The notes under the pieces were generated by a model. The model saw only the letters and a program-made list of their open reading frames with translations, was not told where the DNA came from and searched no databases. Below are positions 1-10,000 of a stretch of DNA of 64,000 nucleotides, in pieces. Position 1 is the first letter of the stretch. Each line of letters begins with the position of its first letter. Source of the stretch: Sinomicrobium soli (GTDB taxonomy: Bacteria; Bacteroidota; Bacteroidia; Flavobacteriales; Flavobacteriaceae); assembly GCF_003285545.1 (NCBI RefSeq), contig NZ_QLNV01000001.1:248001-312000 (forward strand), written 5' to 3'. The translations under genes were made by a program, and so were the position numbers.

Positions 1-1
1 A

Positions 2-340
2 AAATTAAGAGACAGGGGGCTCAAAACACATATAGAGACCTCCGGGGCCTATCCGCTTACCGGGGTATGGGACTGGATCTGCCTGTCTCCGAAGAAAATA
101 AAACTCCCCGTAGAAGATATTTATGAAAAAGCACAGGAACTCAAGGTGATCGTATACAACAAAAGTGATTTTGCCTTTGCCGAACAGCAGGCCGCAAAAG
201 TCGGCCCGGATTGCATACTCTACCTGCAGCCCGAATGGAGCCGGCGCGAAAAAATGATCCCGGAGATCGTCGGTTTTGTCATGAAAAACCCGAGGTGGAA
301 GGTGTCGCTGCAAACCCATAAATACCTGAATATTCCCTGA
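2..340 (+). CDS. queE: 7-carboxy-7-deazaguanine synthase QueE, C-terminal part
   Basis: Only the last 112 codons are in the window; the reading frame is already open at base 2, so the start lies upstream. The visible part contains HIETSG, then TGVWDWICLSPKK, and ends in SLQTHKYLNIP. This is the C-terminal signature of QueE, the radical-SAM enzyme that ring-contracts 6-carboxy-tetrahydropterin to 7-carboxy-7-deazaguanine in queuosine/preQ0 synthesis. The N-terminal CxxxCxxC cluster motif is outside the window, so it cannot be checked. The gene ends about 100 bases before a bidirectional hairpin terminator shared with the converging DUF6588-type gene. Confidence 0.9.
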   Translation, partial: KLRDRGLKTHIETSGAYPLTGVWDWICLSPKKIKLPVEDIYEKAQELKVIVYNKSDFAFAEQQAAKVGPDCILYLQPEWSRREKMIPEIVGFVMKNPRWKVSLQTHKYLNIP

Positions 341-440
341 ATATTCCCGTTGCTGTTTGTTTCTAAGGGTAATTGGTTAATGGGTTATTAAGTTATTCAG
401 GCGACAACTCAATAACCCAAACCACAAAACGGAACCCATA

Positions 441-472
441 AAAAAAGCCGGTTATTGATAACCGGCTTTTTT
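441..472. terminator. Bidirectional rho-independent terminator
   Basis: A perfect 15-bp inverted repeat (441-455 and 458-472) has a two-base loop. The stem core is GCCGGTTAT and it is flanked by six A on the left and six T on the right, so it gives a U-tract on either strand. It sits between the converging queE and DUF6588-type genes and can end both. Confidence 0.85.
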
Positions 473-528
473 GCCCCGGACCTAAACAACATCCCGGGCG
501 TCAGGAAACAATAGGTATAATCTTCCTT

Positions 529-1548
529 TTACCTGAAACTGAATGCAATCCCCGCCGTAAGCATATTGTATTCCTGCAGCGTATACTCGGCAAAGATCTT
601 GAAAAAGGCCAGGTTGAGGCGGGCACCCAGACCTGCCCTTACTCCTCCTACATTATACTTTAGTGCAATGGGATCCTCATATTCTTCGGTATGGGTATAC
701 ACCCCCGCCACCTCATAATCGACCTCATAGGTTCCGAGAACGTCGAGTCTGGAAGTTCCTCCCGAATACCCCAGGCTTCCGAAAACAGTTACAAAAGGAA
801 AATCGAGAGAGGCCAGTCCTTGTATCGTGTAGGTTCCCAGTTTAAATTCCGCGCTCTGGTGCTCCCCGTCAAAAGCATCTCCTTCCTCGATATTGTAATC
901 TACTTTCATATTGGAAAAAGCTGCGAGTACGGACACGTTCAAAGGCAGTTTTTCCAGCGGACCGAAATACTGCATCAGGTCGTGTTTGATCCCGAGGCCG
1001 AAAAGCTGTCCCCTGACATCATCAGACCCTACACGGGGAACAAAACGCAGCATCAGGTCGGTATTCTTTACAATTCCCACTCCCAGTTGAACCGCAGGTG
1101 CCGGTATGGCGTTCATGGGCACATCTTCGCCTATTCCTTCAGGCATGGTAAACGAGACAGTTTCGCCGGTATCCCGAAGTTCCACTTCCACCATCGAAGG
1201 CTCTGCATCGCCGGCAACGGTCGGGGTCATATCAGGGGTCCCGGTAATGCGGTTCTCAAATGCCAGCTCCGAAATCCGGAAAAGCCGGTTGCTCCTGGGC
1301 ACCATGGCAGCATTGGCGGCTATGGTTATATCAAATCCCAGGGTTTTGTGTGTTTTGGCCGTAGTGGCCCAGCCACCGTTTGCCGCATAGACCAGCCCCT
1401 CCATGGCAGGTGCTATATAGGCCCCCATCAGGGTATTGGCATCCTTCTCTCCGGCTGCAATAATGCTTTCAAAGCCATCCTGGGCATACACCCCGACAGT
1501 CATACACAATGCTGTCACGGTACATAAAATGGTAGTTTTCCTATTCAT
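529..1548 (-). CDS. DUF6588-type outer-membrane beta-barrel protein
   Basis: The 339-residue protein has a signal peptide ending near VGVYAQ (residue 23), then long alternating hydrophobic/polar stretches, and ends in an aromatic residue pattern (TAGIAFSFR) typical of an outer-membrane barrel C-terminus. The sequence style (a ratio of conserved Gly/Ala turns, then QYF-GPLEKLPLNVSVLAAFS, then LEYTLQEYN-type strands) fits the uncharacterised DUF6588 family common in Flavobacteriia. Function is unknown; a barrel or porin-like role is inferred. It is a single gene, converging on queE and sharing its terminator. The ATG at 1548 is directly followed by a good signal peptide, which supports this start. 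Confidence 0.7.
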   Translation of the reverse strand: MNRKTTILCTVTALCMTVGVYAQDGFESIIAAGEKDANTLMGAYIAPAMEGLVYAANGGWATTAKTHKTLGFDITIAANAAMVPRSNRLFRISELAFENRITGTPDMTPTVAGDAEPSMVEVELRDTGETVSFTMPEGIGEDVPMNAIPAPAVQLGVGIVKNTDLMLRFVPRVGSDDVRGQLFGLGIKHDLMQYFGPLEKLPLNVSVLAAFSNMKVDYNIEEGDAFDGEHQSAEFKLGTYTIQGLASLDFPFVTVFGSLGYSGGTSRLDVLGTYEVDYEVAGVYTHTEEYEDPIALKYNVGGVRAGLGARLNLAFFKIFAEYTLQEYNMLTAGIAFSFR

Positions 1549-1769
1549 AAATTATATTGGAATTATGGTTAGTATTCGTCTTTTCCGAACTGTACGGTTG
1601 CGAAATTACAGGGTTTCACAAAAGAATAAAATCCCCTCAACAGGGTATTTTACCCGGGATCATTCTTTACCGTAAATACATAAATCTACTGTATACCAAC
1701 AACATACCACCCGTTAGTCCGCAAATCTGCAAATCTATAAGGATAAAGGCAAACACCGTCCGGAGGAGC

Positions 1770-1787
1770 TGTAGAACTTGTTCTACA
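1770..1787. promoter_or_regulatory. 18-bp palindrome, possible operator
   Basis: TGTAGAAC-TT-GTTCTACA is an exact inverted repeat with 8-bp arms. It lies about 100 bases upstream of the promoter at 1874-1904, between two divergent genes. It lacks a U-tract, so a protein-binding site is more likely than a terminator. The binding protein is unknown. Confidence 0.4.
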
Positions 1788-1873
1788 ACCCGGAAACGGT
1801 TTATACCGGTCCGTCATTACCGGATAAACCAGGGGCCCGATAGCATGCCCGGTTGGTAAATATGAAATTTTAG

Positions 1874-1904
1874 TTGTTTAGAATCATTTTAAATAGTATG
1901 TTTG
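1874..1904 (+). promoter_or_regulatory. Bacteroidetes-type promoter (TTG-N20-TATGTTTG)
   Basis: TTG at 1874-1876 and TATGTTTG at 1897-1904 match the -33/-7 pattern TTG-N17-23-TAnnTTTG of the Bacteroidota housekeeping sigma factor. The start codon of the following gene is 26 bases past the -7 box, giving a short leader. Confidence 0.6.
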
Positions 1905-1929
1905 TAACTGAACTTATATACAAAAAATC

Positions 1930-2667
1930 ATGAGAAAGAACTTTTTATCCGCACTGACATTTTTTATGAGTTGTACCATGGCCGTACCGGCTGTGAACAC
2001 CGATAATGACGAGAAAAAAAACAAACCCGCTAATGCCGGATGGTTCCGGGCCGAAGGCCGGAAGACCGATGTAAAATTCGTCCGGGTACTGTTTGCCGCC
2101 GAAGGCTCTGAAAACGAAGGAGAAAGCAACGATATCACCCAGCTGGTCTTCGACAGTACTGATCCCCAAGGCAATGCGGTAAAAGTATACCGTTTCCAGG
2201 TCACCGCCAAGAATACCGGCTACGACGAACTGCAGACCACAAAAGACGGGGATTACAAACTAAAACAGGTAAAGCAGGGAATAAAACTCCATATAGAGGT
2301 TCCCCTGGAAAACGGCACCCCGCAGTTCGATAAGGCTTATGTGGGAAACCTCGCCTATAATTTTGGGACCAGGGAAACCCGTCATATCCTGACCCCGGAG
2401 GCGGTATCCGGGATCAAACTGAAAATAAGCCGCCTGGAACTTCCCGAATTCGGTGCCGGCAGCAAACCCGGCGATAAGGGAATAGTGTATAACGACGGCT
2501 ATATCAAATTTAAGCTGAGCGCCGAAGCAAAGCATATCGGTTCGGAGCAGTGGTCTCCTTTTGACATCAGTATCAATGCTCCTATTTCCATTACCCACAT
2601 CCGTGGCAGGGAAAGGGCCGATCGCGCAGTTTCGATTGACAACGGTATTGTCCTCAAAAACAAATAG
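1930..2667 (+). CDS. Small secreted protein of unknown function
   Basis: The 245-residue protein has a short N-terminal hydrophobic segment (FLSALTFFMSCTMAVPA) that looks like a signal peptide with no clear lipobox, so it is probably periplasmic or exported. The rest is rich in beta-strand-like alternation with charged turns (KGIVYNDGYIKFKLSAEAK). I recognise no catalytic motif or family. The gene stands alone, with its own promoter just upstream and a hairpin terminator just downstream (2711-2741), so it is a monocistronic unit. An unrecognised beta-sandwich domain is the most that can be said. Confidence 0.65.
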   Translation: MRKNFLSALTFFMSCTMAVPAVNTDNDEKKNKPANAGWFRAEGRKTDVKFVRVLFAAEGSENEGESNDITQLVFDSTDPQGNAVKVYRFQVTAKNTGYDELQTTKDGDYKLKQVKQGIKLHIEVPLENGTPQFDKAYVGNLAYNFGTRETRHILTPEAVSGIKLKISRLELPEFGAGSKPGDKGIVYNDGYIKFKLSAEAKHIGSEQWSPFDISINAPISITHIRGRERADRAVSIDNGIVLKNK

Positions 2668-2710
2668 TCTCCCGCACAGGATTTTTCCCTGAAAGTATTT
2701 TCATTGCAGG

Positions 2711-2741
2711 GGCAGGCAGTAATCAACGGCCTGCCTTTTTT
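2711..2741 (+). terminator. Rho-independent terminator
   Basis: GGCAGGC (2711-2717) and GCCTGCC (2729-2735) form a 7-bp GC-rich stem with an 11-base loop, followed by TTTTTT. It ends the small secreted protein gene and lies at the convergent boundary with the regulator gene. Confidence 0.75.
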
Positions 2742-2754
2742 ATTTACCGGCTGG

Positions 2755-5700
2755 TCAATCCCCGGCAACTTCCTCTTCAGCCTTCTGCTGCAGGTATTCG
2801 GTGGGGGTCATTCCGAAATGTTTCTGGAAATTCCTGCCGAAACTGGTCTGCGACTTATACCCTACCTTTTCTGCTACCTGGTACATCCGGAGTTCACTGT
2901 TTTCGAGTAACTGGACCGCTTTTTTGAGCCTGCTCATATTGATGAGTTCATTGGGAGACAGTTTCGAGATCTCCCTGATCTTGCGATATAGGGTAGAACG
3001 GCTCATGTGCATGTGTTCTGCCAGAATGTCGACACTCAGGTCGGGATCGGCCAGGTTATCGTCGATAACCTTGTCCAGTTTCCCGAGAAAGGTTTTATCG
3101 TTGTCTGAAACAGCCATCGATTTCATATGGGCCAGGGGCGAACTGGAGTAATGGCCCAGAATATGTTTTCTGTTCTCGATAAGATTGGAAATCTGTACCT
3201 TGAGGTGCCCCATGGAAAAAGGTTTGGGGATATAGGCATCCGCTCCCGACTCCAGTCCTTCGATCTTGGCGTTCAGGGCACTCTTTGCCGTGAGCAGGAT
3301 CACCGGAATATGACTGGTTTTCACATCACTCTTTATGCGCCGGCACAACGCTATACCGTCAAGCACAGGCATCATCACATCACTGATCACCAGGTGTACA
3401 TCATTTCCGGACACCATCTCCCATGCCTGCTGCCCGTTTTCAGCCATCTGTATGTTGTAATCCCCGGAAAGTTCGTTATATATAAAATCCGCCAGTTCCC
3501 GGTTATCTTCGGCAACGACAATGTGGGCTCCTTTCCTTTCATCAACGGTAAAACCTGTGCCATGAGCAGGTTTTTTCCCTGAATCGGCTTTCTCATCCAC
3601 ACCCCTGAACTCCATATCCTGGTGAATGGGGAGCCGCAGTACAAACACATTGGCCTCCTTGGCTTCCTCGTCCATAAACAACGCTCCGTGGTGCAGCTCG
3701 GCCAGGGAATGGGCCAGTGAAAGCCCTATCCCGCTGCCGTGCTCCCTGTTTGCTTCGGGAAGCCTGAAAAAGGGTTCGAAAATGCGCTTCCGGTGTTCGG
3801 GAGAGATCAGGTGCCCGTCGTTCTCAAAGCGGATCACAAACTCCCTTCCCTCCTTCCGGAGTGTAATGCGCACCTCGTGATCGGAATATTTCACCGCATT
3901 GATAAACAGGTTGCTGAGAATTTTCTTGACGGCCTCTTCATCTATAAAAGCATAGATATTCCCGGTTTCGGATACAAGATCAAAATGCAGTTGTCTTTCC
4001 TGGATCAGCTGGCTGAACCTCACATAGGTTTCCTCGAGAAGCTCGTTGATATTCACTCTTACGAAACTCAGCTTTACGTGTTCCATTTCGGTCTTCCGGA
4101 AATCCAGCAGTTCATTGACCAGGTTGATAAGCCTGGAAGTGTTTTTTTGCATGATCTCCAGGTTATGGGGAATTTCGGGCGACCGGTAACTGCGGTCGAG
4201 CAGCTTTTCAAGAGGACTTTTTATAAGGGTAAGCGGCGTCCTTATTTCATGGGCTATATTGGTGAAAAACTCGATCTTGGCCTGGTATATTTCCTTTTCC
4301 TTCTCACTCTCCAGCTGCTGTATTTTCCTGTTGTTCCTGTCTTTGGTATAACGGTGATAATAACGCAGCAGAAAATAGACCAGCGACACCAGCAATACGG
4401 TATAGAGCATATAGGCCGTCCGGCTTCCGGAAAAGGGCGGCAAAACACTGATACGGAGCAGATCGTTTTCCTCACCCCATACCCCGTGGCTGTTAAGCGC
4501 CTTGACTTTCAGGTGATAGTCCCCGGGAGGGAGTTCGGTAAAACTCACCCGGTGATTCTTGCCCAGGGATACCCATTCTTCATTGAGCCCCTCCAGTTTA
4601 TACCAGTATTCCGTCATTTCCGGAGCCGTATAGCTCAGCGATGCAAACTCCAGGCTAAAGGTAGACTGGGCATTGCTCAGCGTAATATGATCAGAAAACA
4701 GGATAGACCTGGTCAGGGGGGAGTTCTCCTCCCCTACCTTTACTTCCCTGTTATTGATCCGTATATCCGTAACAAAGACAGGAGGGCGGTAATTGTTTTG
4801 TACGAAACGTGCGGGATTAAAGCTGATCAGCCCCTTTACACTTCCGAAATACATTTCACCGTCAGAGTCTTTAAAGGCAGAACTGTAGTTGAACTGATCG
4901 CTCAGCAGTCCGTTCGACCTCGTATACACCTGCATCTGCCCGCTATCCGGGGTAAATTTCACCAGGCCGTTAGAGCTGCTCACCCACAGGTTCCTCCGGT
5001 CGTCCTCAAGTATGGAATAGGTAACATTGGAAGGAAGCCCTTCCTTTCTGGTATACCGCCGGAAAGTACCGGACCCGTGCTGAAAAAGATTCAGGCCGTT
5101 TTCCGTAGTGATCCATAATCGGCGGGCAGAATCCACAAACAGGCCGTTGATCACATTGGAGCTGATACTCAGGGAGTCTTTCCTGTCGTACCGGAAAACC
5201 CCTTTTTTACCGGTCTCCGGATTAAAATAGTACAATCCGTCCCAGTATGTCCCTGCCCACAGGGTGCCATTGTGGTCTTCGGTCATGCAGGTAAAATGAT
5301 AAGCTTCCGGAAAGCCATCCACGATCTCAAATGTATCCCGGTCGGGAATATACCTGTAAATCCCCGAAGATGTAAGCACATAGATCACCTTTTGGCGGGT
5401 CTGGTATATAAAAAAGATAAAATCGCTTTTCAAATGCCCTCCTTCTTCTCCGGTACCGTAATGCCTCACCACCTTTCCCGTACGGATATCCAAGACATCC
5501 AGCCCGTGCTCGAAGGTTCCCACCCAGAGCTCGTCTCCCACCGGAAGTATACCGTGAATATTGTAATGGGAGAGGGCTCCCTTTTCTCCTACGGAAGAAT
5601 AATTCACAAACGTTCCCACCTTCGGATCGAACCGGTTGAGCCCGGCATCTTCCGTTCCTATCCACAGGTTCCCGTACCGGTCTTTCTCAATCTCCCGTAC

Positions 5701-6732
5701 CGCATTGCCGCTTATCGAATTCTGGCCTACCTGCGGAAAATAGCGCTGTATAGGGGTGTATTGCTCCGGATAGTAATTCACCCCCCCGAAATAGGTACCG
5801 GCCCACATCCCCTTCTCCTCGTCCGGCACCAGGGCATATACGGCGTTGTCAGACAATGAGTAAGGATCGTCATAACTCTTCTCGAGATGCTCATAGGTAT
5901 GGTCGTCAAAATGGTAGATATAAACCCCCGATTCTGTCGCTATCCATAGTTCTTCCCGGTTTTTCATTACAAAATCCCGTACGTACAGCGGGTTTTCGCT
6001 GTCGTCGAGAAGCTTTGTCAATCTGCCATCAGACAATGTATACAGCAAAGCCCCATGGTTCTTGGTCCCGATAAAAAGCGTATCCTTACCTGCGGCCGAC
6101 ATGGCCGTGATCACCAGCCGTTCGCGGATATCATTTTCTACGGGCTCTACCCTGCTGAACGAATCGTTATCAGGCACGAACCTGTACAAAGTATCAAAAG
6201 ACGCCACAAAAACCTCTCCCTGGTCATTACTGCTGATGAGCTGGGCACTAAACTGGTTAAAAACCTCTTCCCGAAACGTATTTCCATCCTCCTGAATGGC
6301 TATCCGGTGAAGGCTTCCTGCAGCGATAAACCACAAATAACCATTGGCATCACCATGTATGTCCAGGATGGGCTGATTGGCCGTGCCTTCCATCAACTCA
6401 AAAGACTCGCTCTTCTCGTCGTAGCGAAACAGACCGGTGTCGGTACCTACCCATATATAATGCCCGTATTCTTCCAGGCACCTTATGTAATTACTGCCTA
6501 TGCTTTCAGGGTTTCCGGATTCACGCTGGAATAACTTAAAATTATAGCCGTCGTACCGGTTGAGCCCGTCTTTGGTACCGAACCACATAAAACCCTGGGC
6601 ATCCTGCAGCATACAGATCACGGAATTATGCGACAGTCCGTCTTCCACCTGCAATTTCTTAAAAGCACGGTTCTGTGCCGGTAAATGAATACCGGCAACA
6701 AAAAATACCAAAAACAGACAATACCATTTCAT
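2755..6732 (-). CDS. Hybrid two-component system regulator (HTCS) of PUL 1
   Basis: This one-protein signalling system has 1325 residues. In order it shows a signal peptide, about 14 two-component propeller repeats (for example GFMWFGTKDGLNRYDG and NLWIGTEDAGLNRFDP), a Y_Y_Y immunoglobulin-like domain, a transmembrane segment (YMLYTVLLVSLVYFLLRYY), a HisKA helix with phospho-acceptor His828 in IAHEIRTP, and a HATPase with GSGIGLSLAH. A receiver domain follows with Asp1118 in SDVMMP, then a C-terminal AraC-type HTH. Such proteins sense oligosaccharides in the periplasm and switch on the adjacent PUL. It is divergent from SusC at 7091, so PUL 1 is the expected target. The ATG at 6732 was preferred over a TTG 15 bases upstream because the signal peptide begins there. 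Confidence 0.93.
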   Translation of the reverse strand: MKWYCLFLVFFVAGIHLPAQNRAFKKLQVEDGLSHNSVICMLQDAQGFMWFGTKDGLNRYDGYNFKLFQRESGNPESIGSNYIRCLEEYGHYIWVGTDTGLFRYDEKSESFELMEGTANQPILDIHGDANGYLWFIAAGSLHRIAIQEDGNTFREEVFNQFSAQLISSNDQGEVFVASFDTLYRFVPDNDSFSRVEPVENDIRERLVITAMSAAGKDTLFIGTKNHGALLYTLSDGRLTKLLDDSENPLYVRDFVMKNREELWIATESGVYIYHFDDHTYEHLEKSYDDPYSLSDNAVYALVPDEEKGMWAGTYFGGVNYYPEQYTPIQRYFPQVGQNSISGNAVREIEKDRYGNLWIGTEDAGLNRFDPKVGTFVNYSSVGEKGALSHYNIHGILPVGDELWVGTFEHGLDVLDIRTGKVVRHYGTGEEGGHLKSDFIFFIYQTRQKVIYVLTSSGIYRYIPDRDTFEIVDGFPEAYHFTCMTEDHNGTLWAGTYWDGLYYFNPETGKKGVFRYDRKDSLSISSNVINGLFVDSARRLWITTENGLNLFQHGSGTFRRYTRKEGLPSNVTYSILEDDRRNLWVSSSNGLVKFTPDSGQMQVYTRSNGLLSDQFNYSSAFKDSDGEMYFGSVKGLISFNPARFVQNNYRPPVFVTDIRINNREVKVGEENSPLTRSILFSDHITLSNAQSTFSLEFASLSYTAPEMTEYWYKLEGLNEEWVSLGKNHRVSFTELPPGDYHLKVKALNSHGVWGEENDLLRISVLPPFSGSRTAYMLYTVLLVSLVYFLLRYYHRYTKDRNNRKIQQLESEKEKEIYQAKIEFFTNIAHEIRTPLTLIKSPLEKLLDRSYRSPEIPHNLEIMQKNTSRLINLVNELLDFRKTEMEHVKLSFVRVNINELLEETYVRFSQLIQERQLHFDLVSETGNIYAFIDEEAVKKILSNLFINAVKYSDHEVRITLRKEGREFVIRFENDGHLISPEHRKRIFEPFFRLPEANREHGSGIGLSLAHSLAELHHGALFMDEEAKEANVFVLRLPIHQDMEFRGVDEKADSGKKPAHGTGFTVDERKGAHIVVAEDNRELADFIYNELSGDYNIQMAENGQQAWEMVSGNDVHLVISDVMMPVLDGIALCRRIKSDVKTSHIPVILLTAKSALNAKIEGLESGADAYIPKPFSMGHLKVQISNLIENRKHILGHYSSSPLAHMKSMAVSDNDKTFLGKLDKVIDDNLADPDLSVDILAEHMHMSRSTLYRKIREISKLSPNELINMSRLKKAVQLLENSELRMYQVAEKVGYKSQTSFGRNFQKHFGMTPTEYLQQKAEEEVAGD

Positions 6733-7090
6733 ATCTCTACAAATCAACTCATTTCCCTTAAAAAGACCATCTGCAAATCATCCCATTTTTAAACAAATCA
6801 TCCCATTACCTGTCTTTTAATATAAAAACCGGTAAAAATGAATCTATTTGAATAAAAATTGAAACAGTTACACCATATCCCTTTGACACAAAATCGCCTA
6901 CATTTGGAAATATAATTTAACAAAAATCAAACTATTTCTTTAAGGATTAAAATAAAAAAACTGATTTTTTATAGCAAATCAACAAAAAGGCCCTTTTCCA
7001 CTTTATCGACGATATATAGCAAGATGAGGTGTTCTAATTCAACAAATCGTTTCACATAGTGCGCAAACGAAAAATCAAAACTTTGATTCT
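6733..7090. other. Divergent control region of PUL 1
   Basis: This AT-rich 358-bp region between the HTCS gene and susC has no gene. It contains a TACATTTG box at 6899-6906 and two copies of TATAGCAA (6971 and 7016 areas). The binding site of the HTCS regulator is expected here, but I cannot define it. Confidence 0.5.
6899..6906 (+). promoter_or_regulatory. Possible -7 element for PUL 1
   Basis: TACATTTG matches TAnnTTTG exactly. The nearest upstream TTTG (6882-6885) is only 13 bases away, shorter than the usual 17-23, which would fit an activator-dependent promoter. The leader to the susC start would be about 180 bases. Confidence 0.35.
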
Positions 7091-10000
7091 ATGAAAACTA
7101 AACTCAATTCAAAAACCGGCCTCAGGATGATCCTTTTCCTGACGGTCCTGTGGGGGCAGTGCGTTCTTGCCCAGCAGCCGACAGTCTCGGGAACCGTTAC
7201 CGATGCAGACGGTATTCCCATTCCTTTTGTCAACATTGTGGTAAAGGGTACCAGTACCGGGACATCGGCAGATATGGACGGCAATTATTCCATTCCGGCC
7301 GCGCCCGATGCCACCCTGGTCTTCAGCTATGTAGGCTTCAGCACACAGGAGATAGAGGTCAACGACAGGATACAGATAGACATACAGATGCAGGAAGATG
7401 TATCCGCTCTTGAAGAAGTCGTCGTTGTAGGATACGGGACCCAGCAGAAACGGGACCTGACCAGTGCCATCTCCGTAGTAAAGTCGGACCAGATACAGAA
7501 ACGCCAGACTACTACTGTTGCCGAAGGACTACAAGGATTAGCCCCGGGGGTAAACGTACGTGGAGGAGGGCAACCCGGACAAGAAGCCTCCATACAAATA
7601 CGGGGATTGAAAAACCTGCAAAGCGCGAATCCGCTCTATGTAGTCGACGGATTAATCACCACAGCCAACAGGGATTTTAATCCGAATGACATCGAATCTA
7701 TACAAATCTTAAAAGACGCTGCCGCTGCGGCAATATACGGCTCCAGGGCCGCCAACGGGGTAGTGATCATCACCACGAAAAAAGGGATACAGGGGCCCTT
7801 ACAGGTCTCTGCCAGTTCCAAAATGAGCCTTACACAAGTACCAAAATACGACCTTGCCGGACAGGAGGAATTTGTACGGTTGAACAATATGGCCTATGAC
7901 AATGCAGGATTGCCAAGACAAGCCTTAGACCTCAATGTTAATACGGATTGGCAGGACATAGTGTTCCGCACAGGATTAATACAAGATCACAACGTCAGTT
8001 TCTCAGGAGGTGGCGAAAATTCTTCCTACTTCATATCGGCAAATTATTTCGGGAACAAGGGTACTGTTATCGATACCGACTTCGACAGGGTCTCGCTCCG
8101 AGTGAATACTAGTGGAAAAAAGGGAATCTTTAGTATAGGAGAAAACCTGTCACTCTCCAATGCCAAAACGAATGAGATAGGGGCACCCGCAGCCGACCGG
8201 GGAAATCCTTTTATAGATGTTATAAGGATGTTCCCAACCGTTCCCGTATATGACGAAAACAATCCGGGAGGATTCGGATATGGAAAAGCTGATGTCGCCA
8301 ATACCTTTGGAGCAAATCCGGTAGCCATTGCCAATCTGATAGACCGGGAATTGGAAAACTTCAGAATAAGAGGAAATCTTTGGGCAGAAATAGACCCGAC
8401 GCCTTTTTTAAAATACCGTTTTAACTTTGGATACGAAACCAGTTTTGACGACTATTTTTACTTGAGAAAGAAAGGAAACTGGACCATGAATCAGGCCGAC
8501 GAACCATCAATGACGAATCAGAACAAGGCTCAGTCGGAGACTACTCTGATTGAAAACACCATTTCTTTCAACAAAGATTTTGGAAAACATCATGTCAACC
8601 TCGTAGCGGGGATGACTTATCAAAAAGACATATACAAACAAATCAATGGCACCAAGAGAAACCTTTTGGTCAACCCGAACACCGGATCCTACTTTGACGT
8701 CTTGGATCTCGGAGATCAAGGTGTCGTTGGTGGATACCGCAACGAATCTGTCCTGATCTCCTATCTCGGAAGACTGGAGTACAATTACGACAACCGTTAT
8801 CTCTTAAACGCGGTATTCCGTCGCGATGGTTCTTCCAAATTCAGCGATGTTCACAAATGGGGTAATTTCCCATCTGTATCCGCAGGATGGAGACTGAGCA
8901 ATGAGAAATTCTTCGACATAGAAGAAGTCAGTGACCTAAAACTGAGGGTAAGCTATGGAGAACTCGGAAGCGGAAATATTCCGGATTATGAATACATGAT
9001 GTTTATCAACACACTGGGATCCATGGTTGCAGGAAGGGACCAGTTATTATATCCGGCTGCTACCCAAGTAAGGCTGGCGAATCCCGAATTGCGTTGGGAG
9101 ACACTTAAACAAACCAATTTCGGGGTTGACCTCGGTCTTTTTGACAACAAACTTCAGATCACCGCAGATTATTTTATCGCGAGAACAGAGGATGTATTAT
9201 TCGGTTTTCCAATTCTACTTTCTACGGGTAATGACGGAGGAAACCCGATTACCAATGCGGCTACTGTAGAAAACAAAGGTTTCGAATTCAACGCAGCCTA
9301 CAACGAGGTCGTCAATGAAGATTTCAGTTTTAACGCTTCGATTAACCTGAGTACCCTTAACAATAAACTCATCAAACTCGGTAATGGCTTCAACGAAAGC
9401 ATACAAGGTAATACGGTTACTCGTGCAGGACAACCTGTAGGTATGTGGTACGTACTACAAACCGACGGACTTTTCCAGAGCCAGGAAGAGATCGACAATT
9501 ACACCAACTCTGACGGACGGGTTATTATGCCCGATGCACAACCTGGGGATATCCGGTTTAAGGATGTCAATGACGACGGACAGATCACCAACGAAGATAA
9601 GGCTGTAGTATCCAGTCCCTGGCCCGATTTCGAAATGGGCTTTAATGCCGAAGTGCAATACAAGGACTTCGACTTTTCCATGAACTGGATCGGTTCATTT
9701 GGGGCTACTGTCTATAACGGTTTCAGGAGTACCGTAGACCGTTTTGACGATGATACTAACTATCGGTCAGGCATTCAACCCTGGACCCCCGAAAATCCGG
9801 ATACTAACTTCCCAAGAGTGGTAAAAGGAACTTCTTTCAACGCTCGTGGTGATAGTGATCGCTGGTTAGAAGACGGCAGTTTTGTAAGGCTGAAATATAT
9901 AGGTATAGGGTATAACGTACCTGCTGAAATACTGGAAAAAGCAGGTTTCAGCAAATTGCGGATAAGCATGTCTGCCCAGAATATTATCACCTTTACCAAA

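Larger units (their letters stand above)
1549..1929. other. Intergenic region between divergent genes
   Basis: This 381-bp stretch separates the divergent DUF6588-type gene and the small secreted protein gene. I see no credible coding sequence. It holds an 18-bp perfect palindrome at 1770-1787 and a canonical Bacteroidetes promoter at 1874-1904; the rest shows nothing clear. Confidence 0.6.

Noticed and set aside
3739-5118. A 459-codon open frame on the plus strand
   Set aside because: It is antisense to the hybrid regulator and has no domain or signal.
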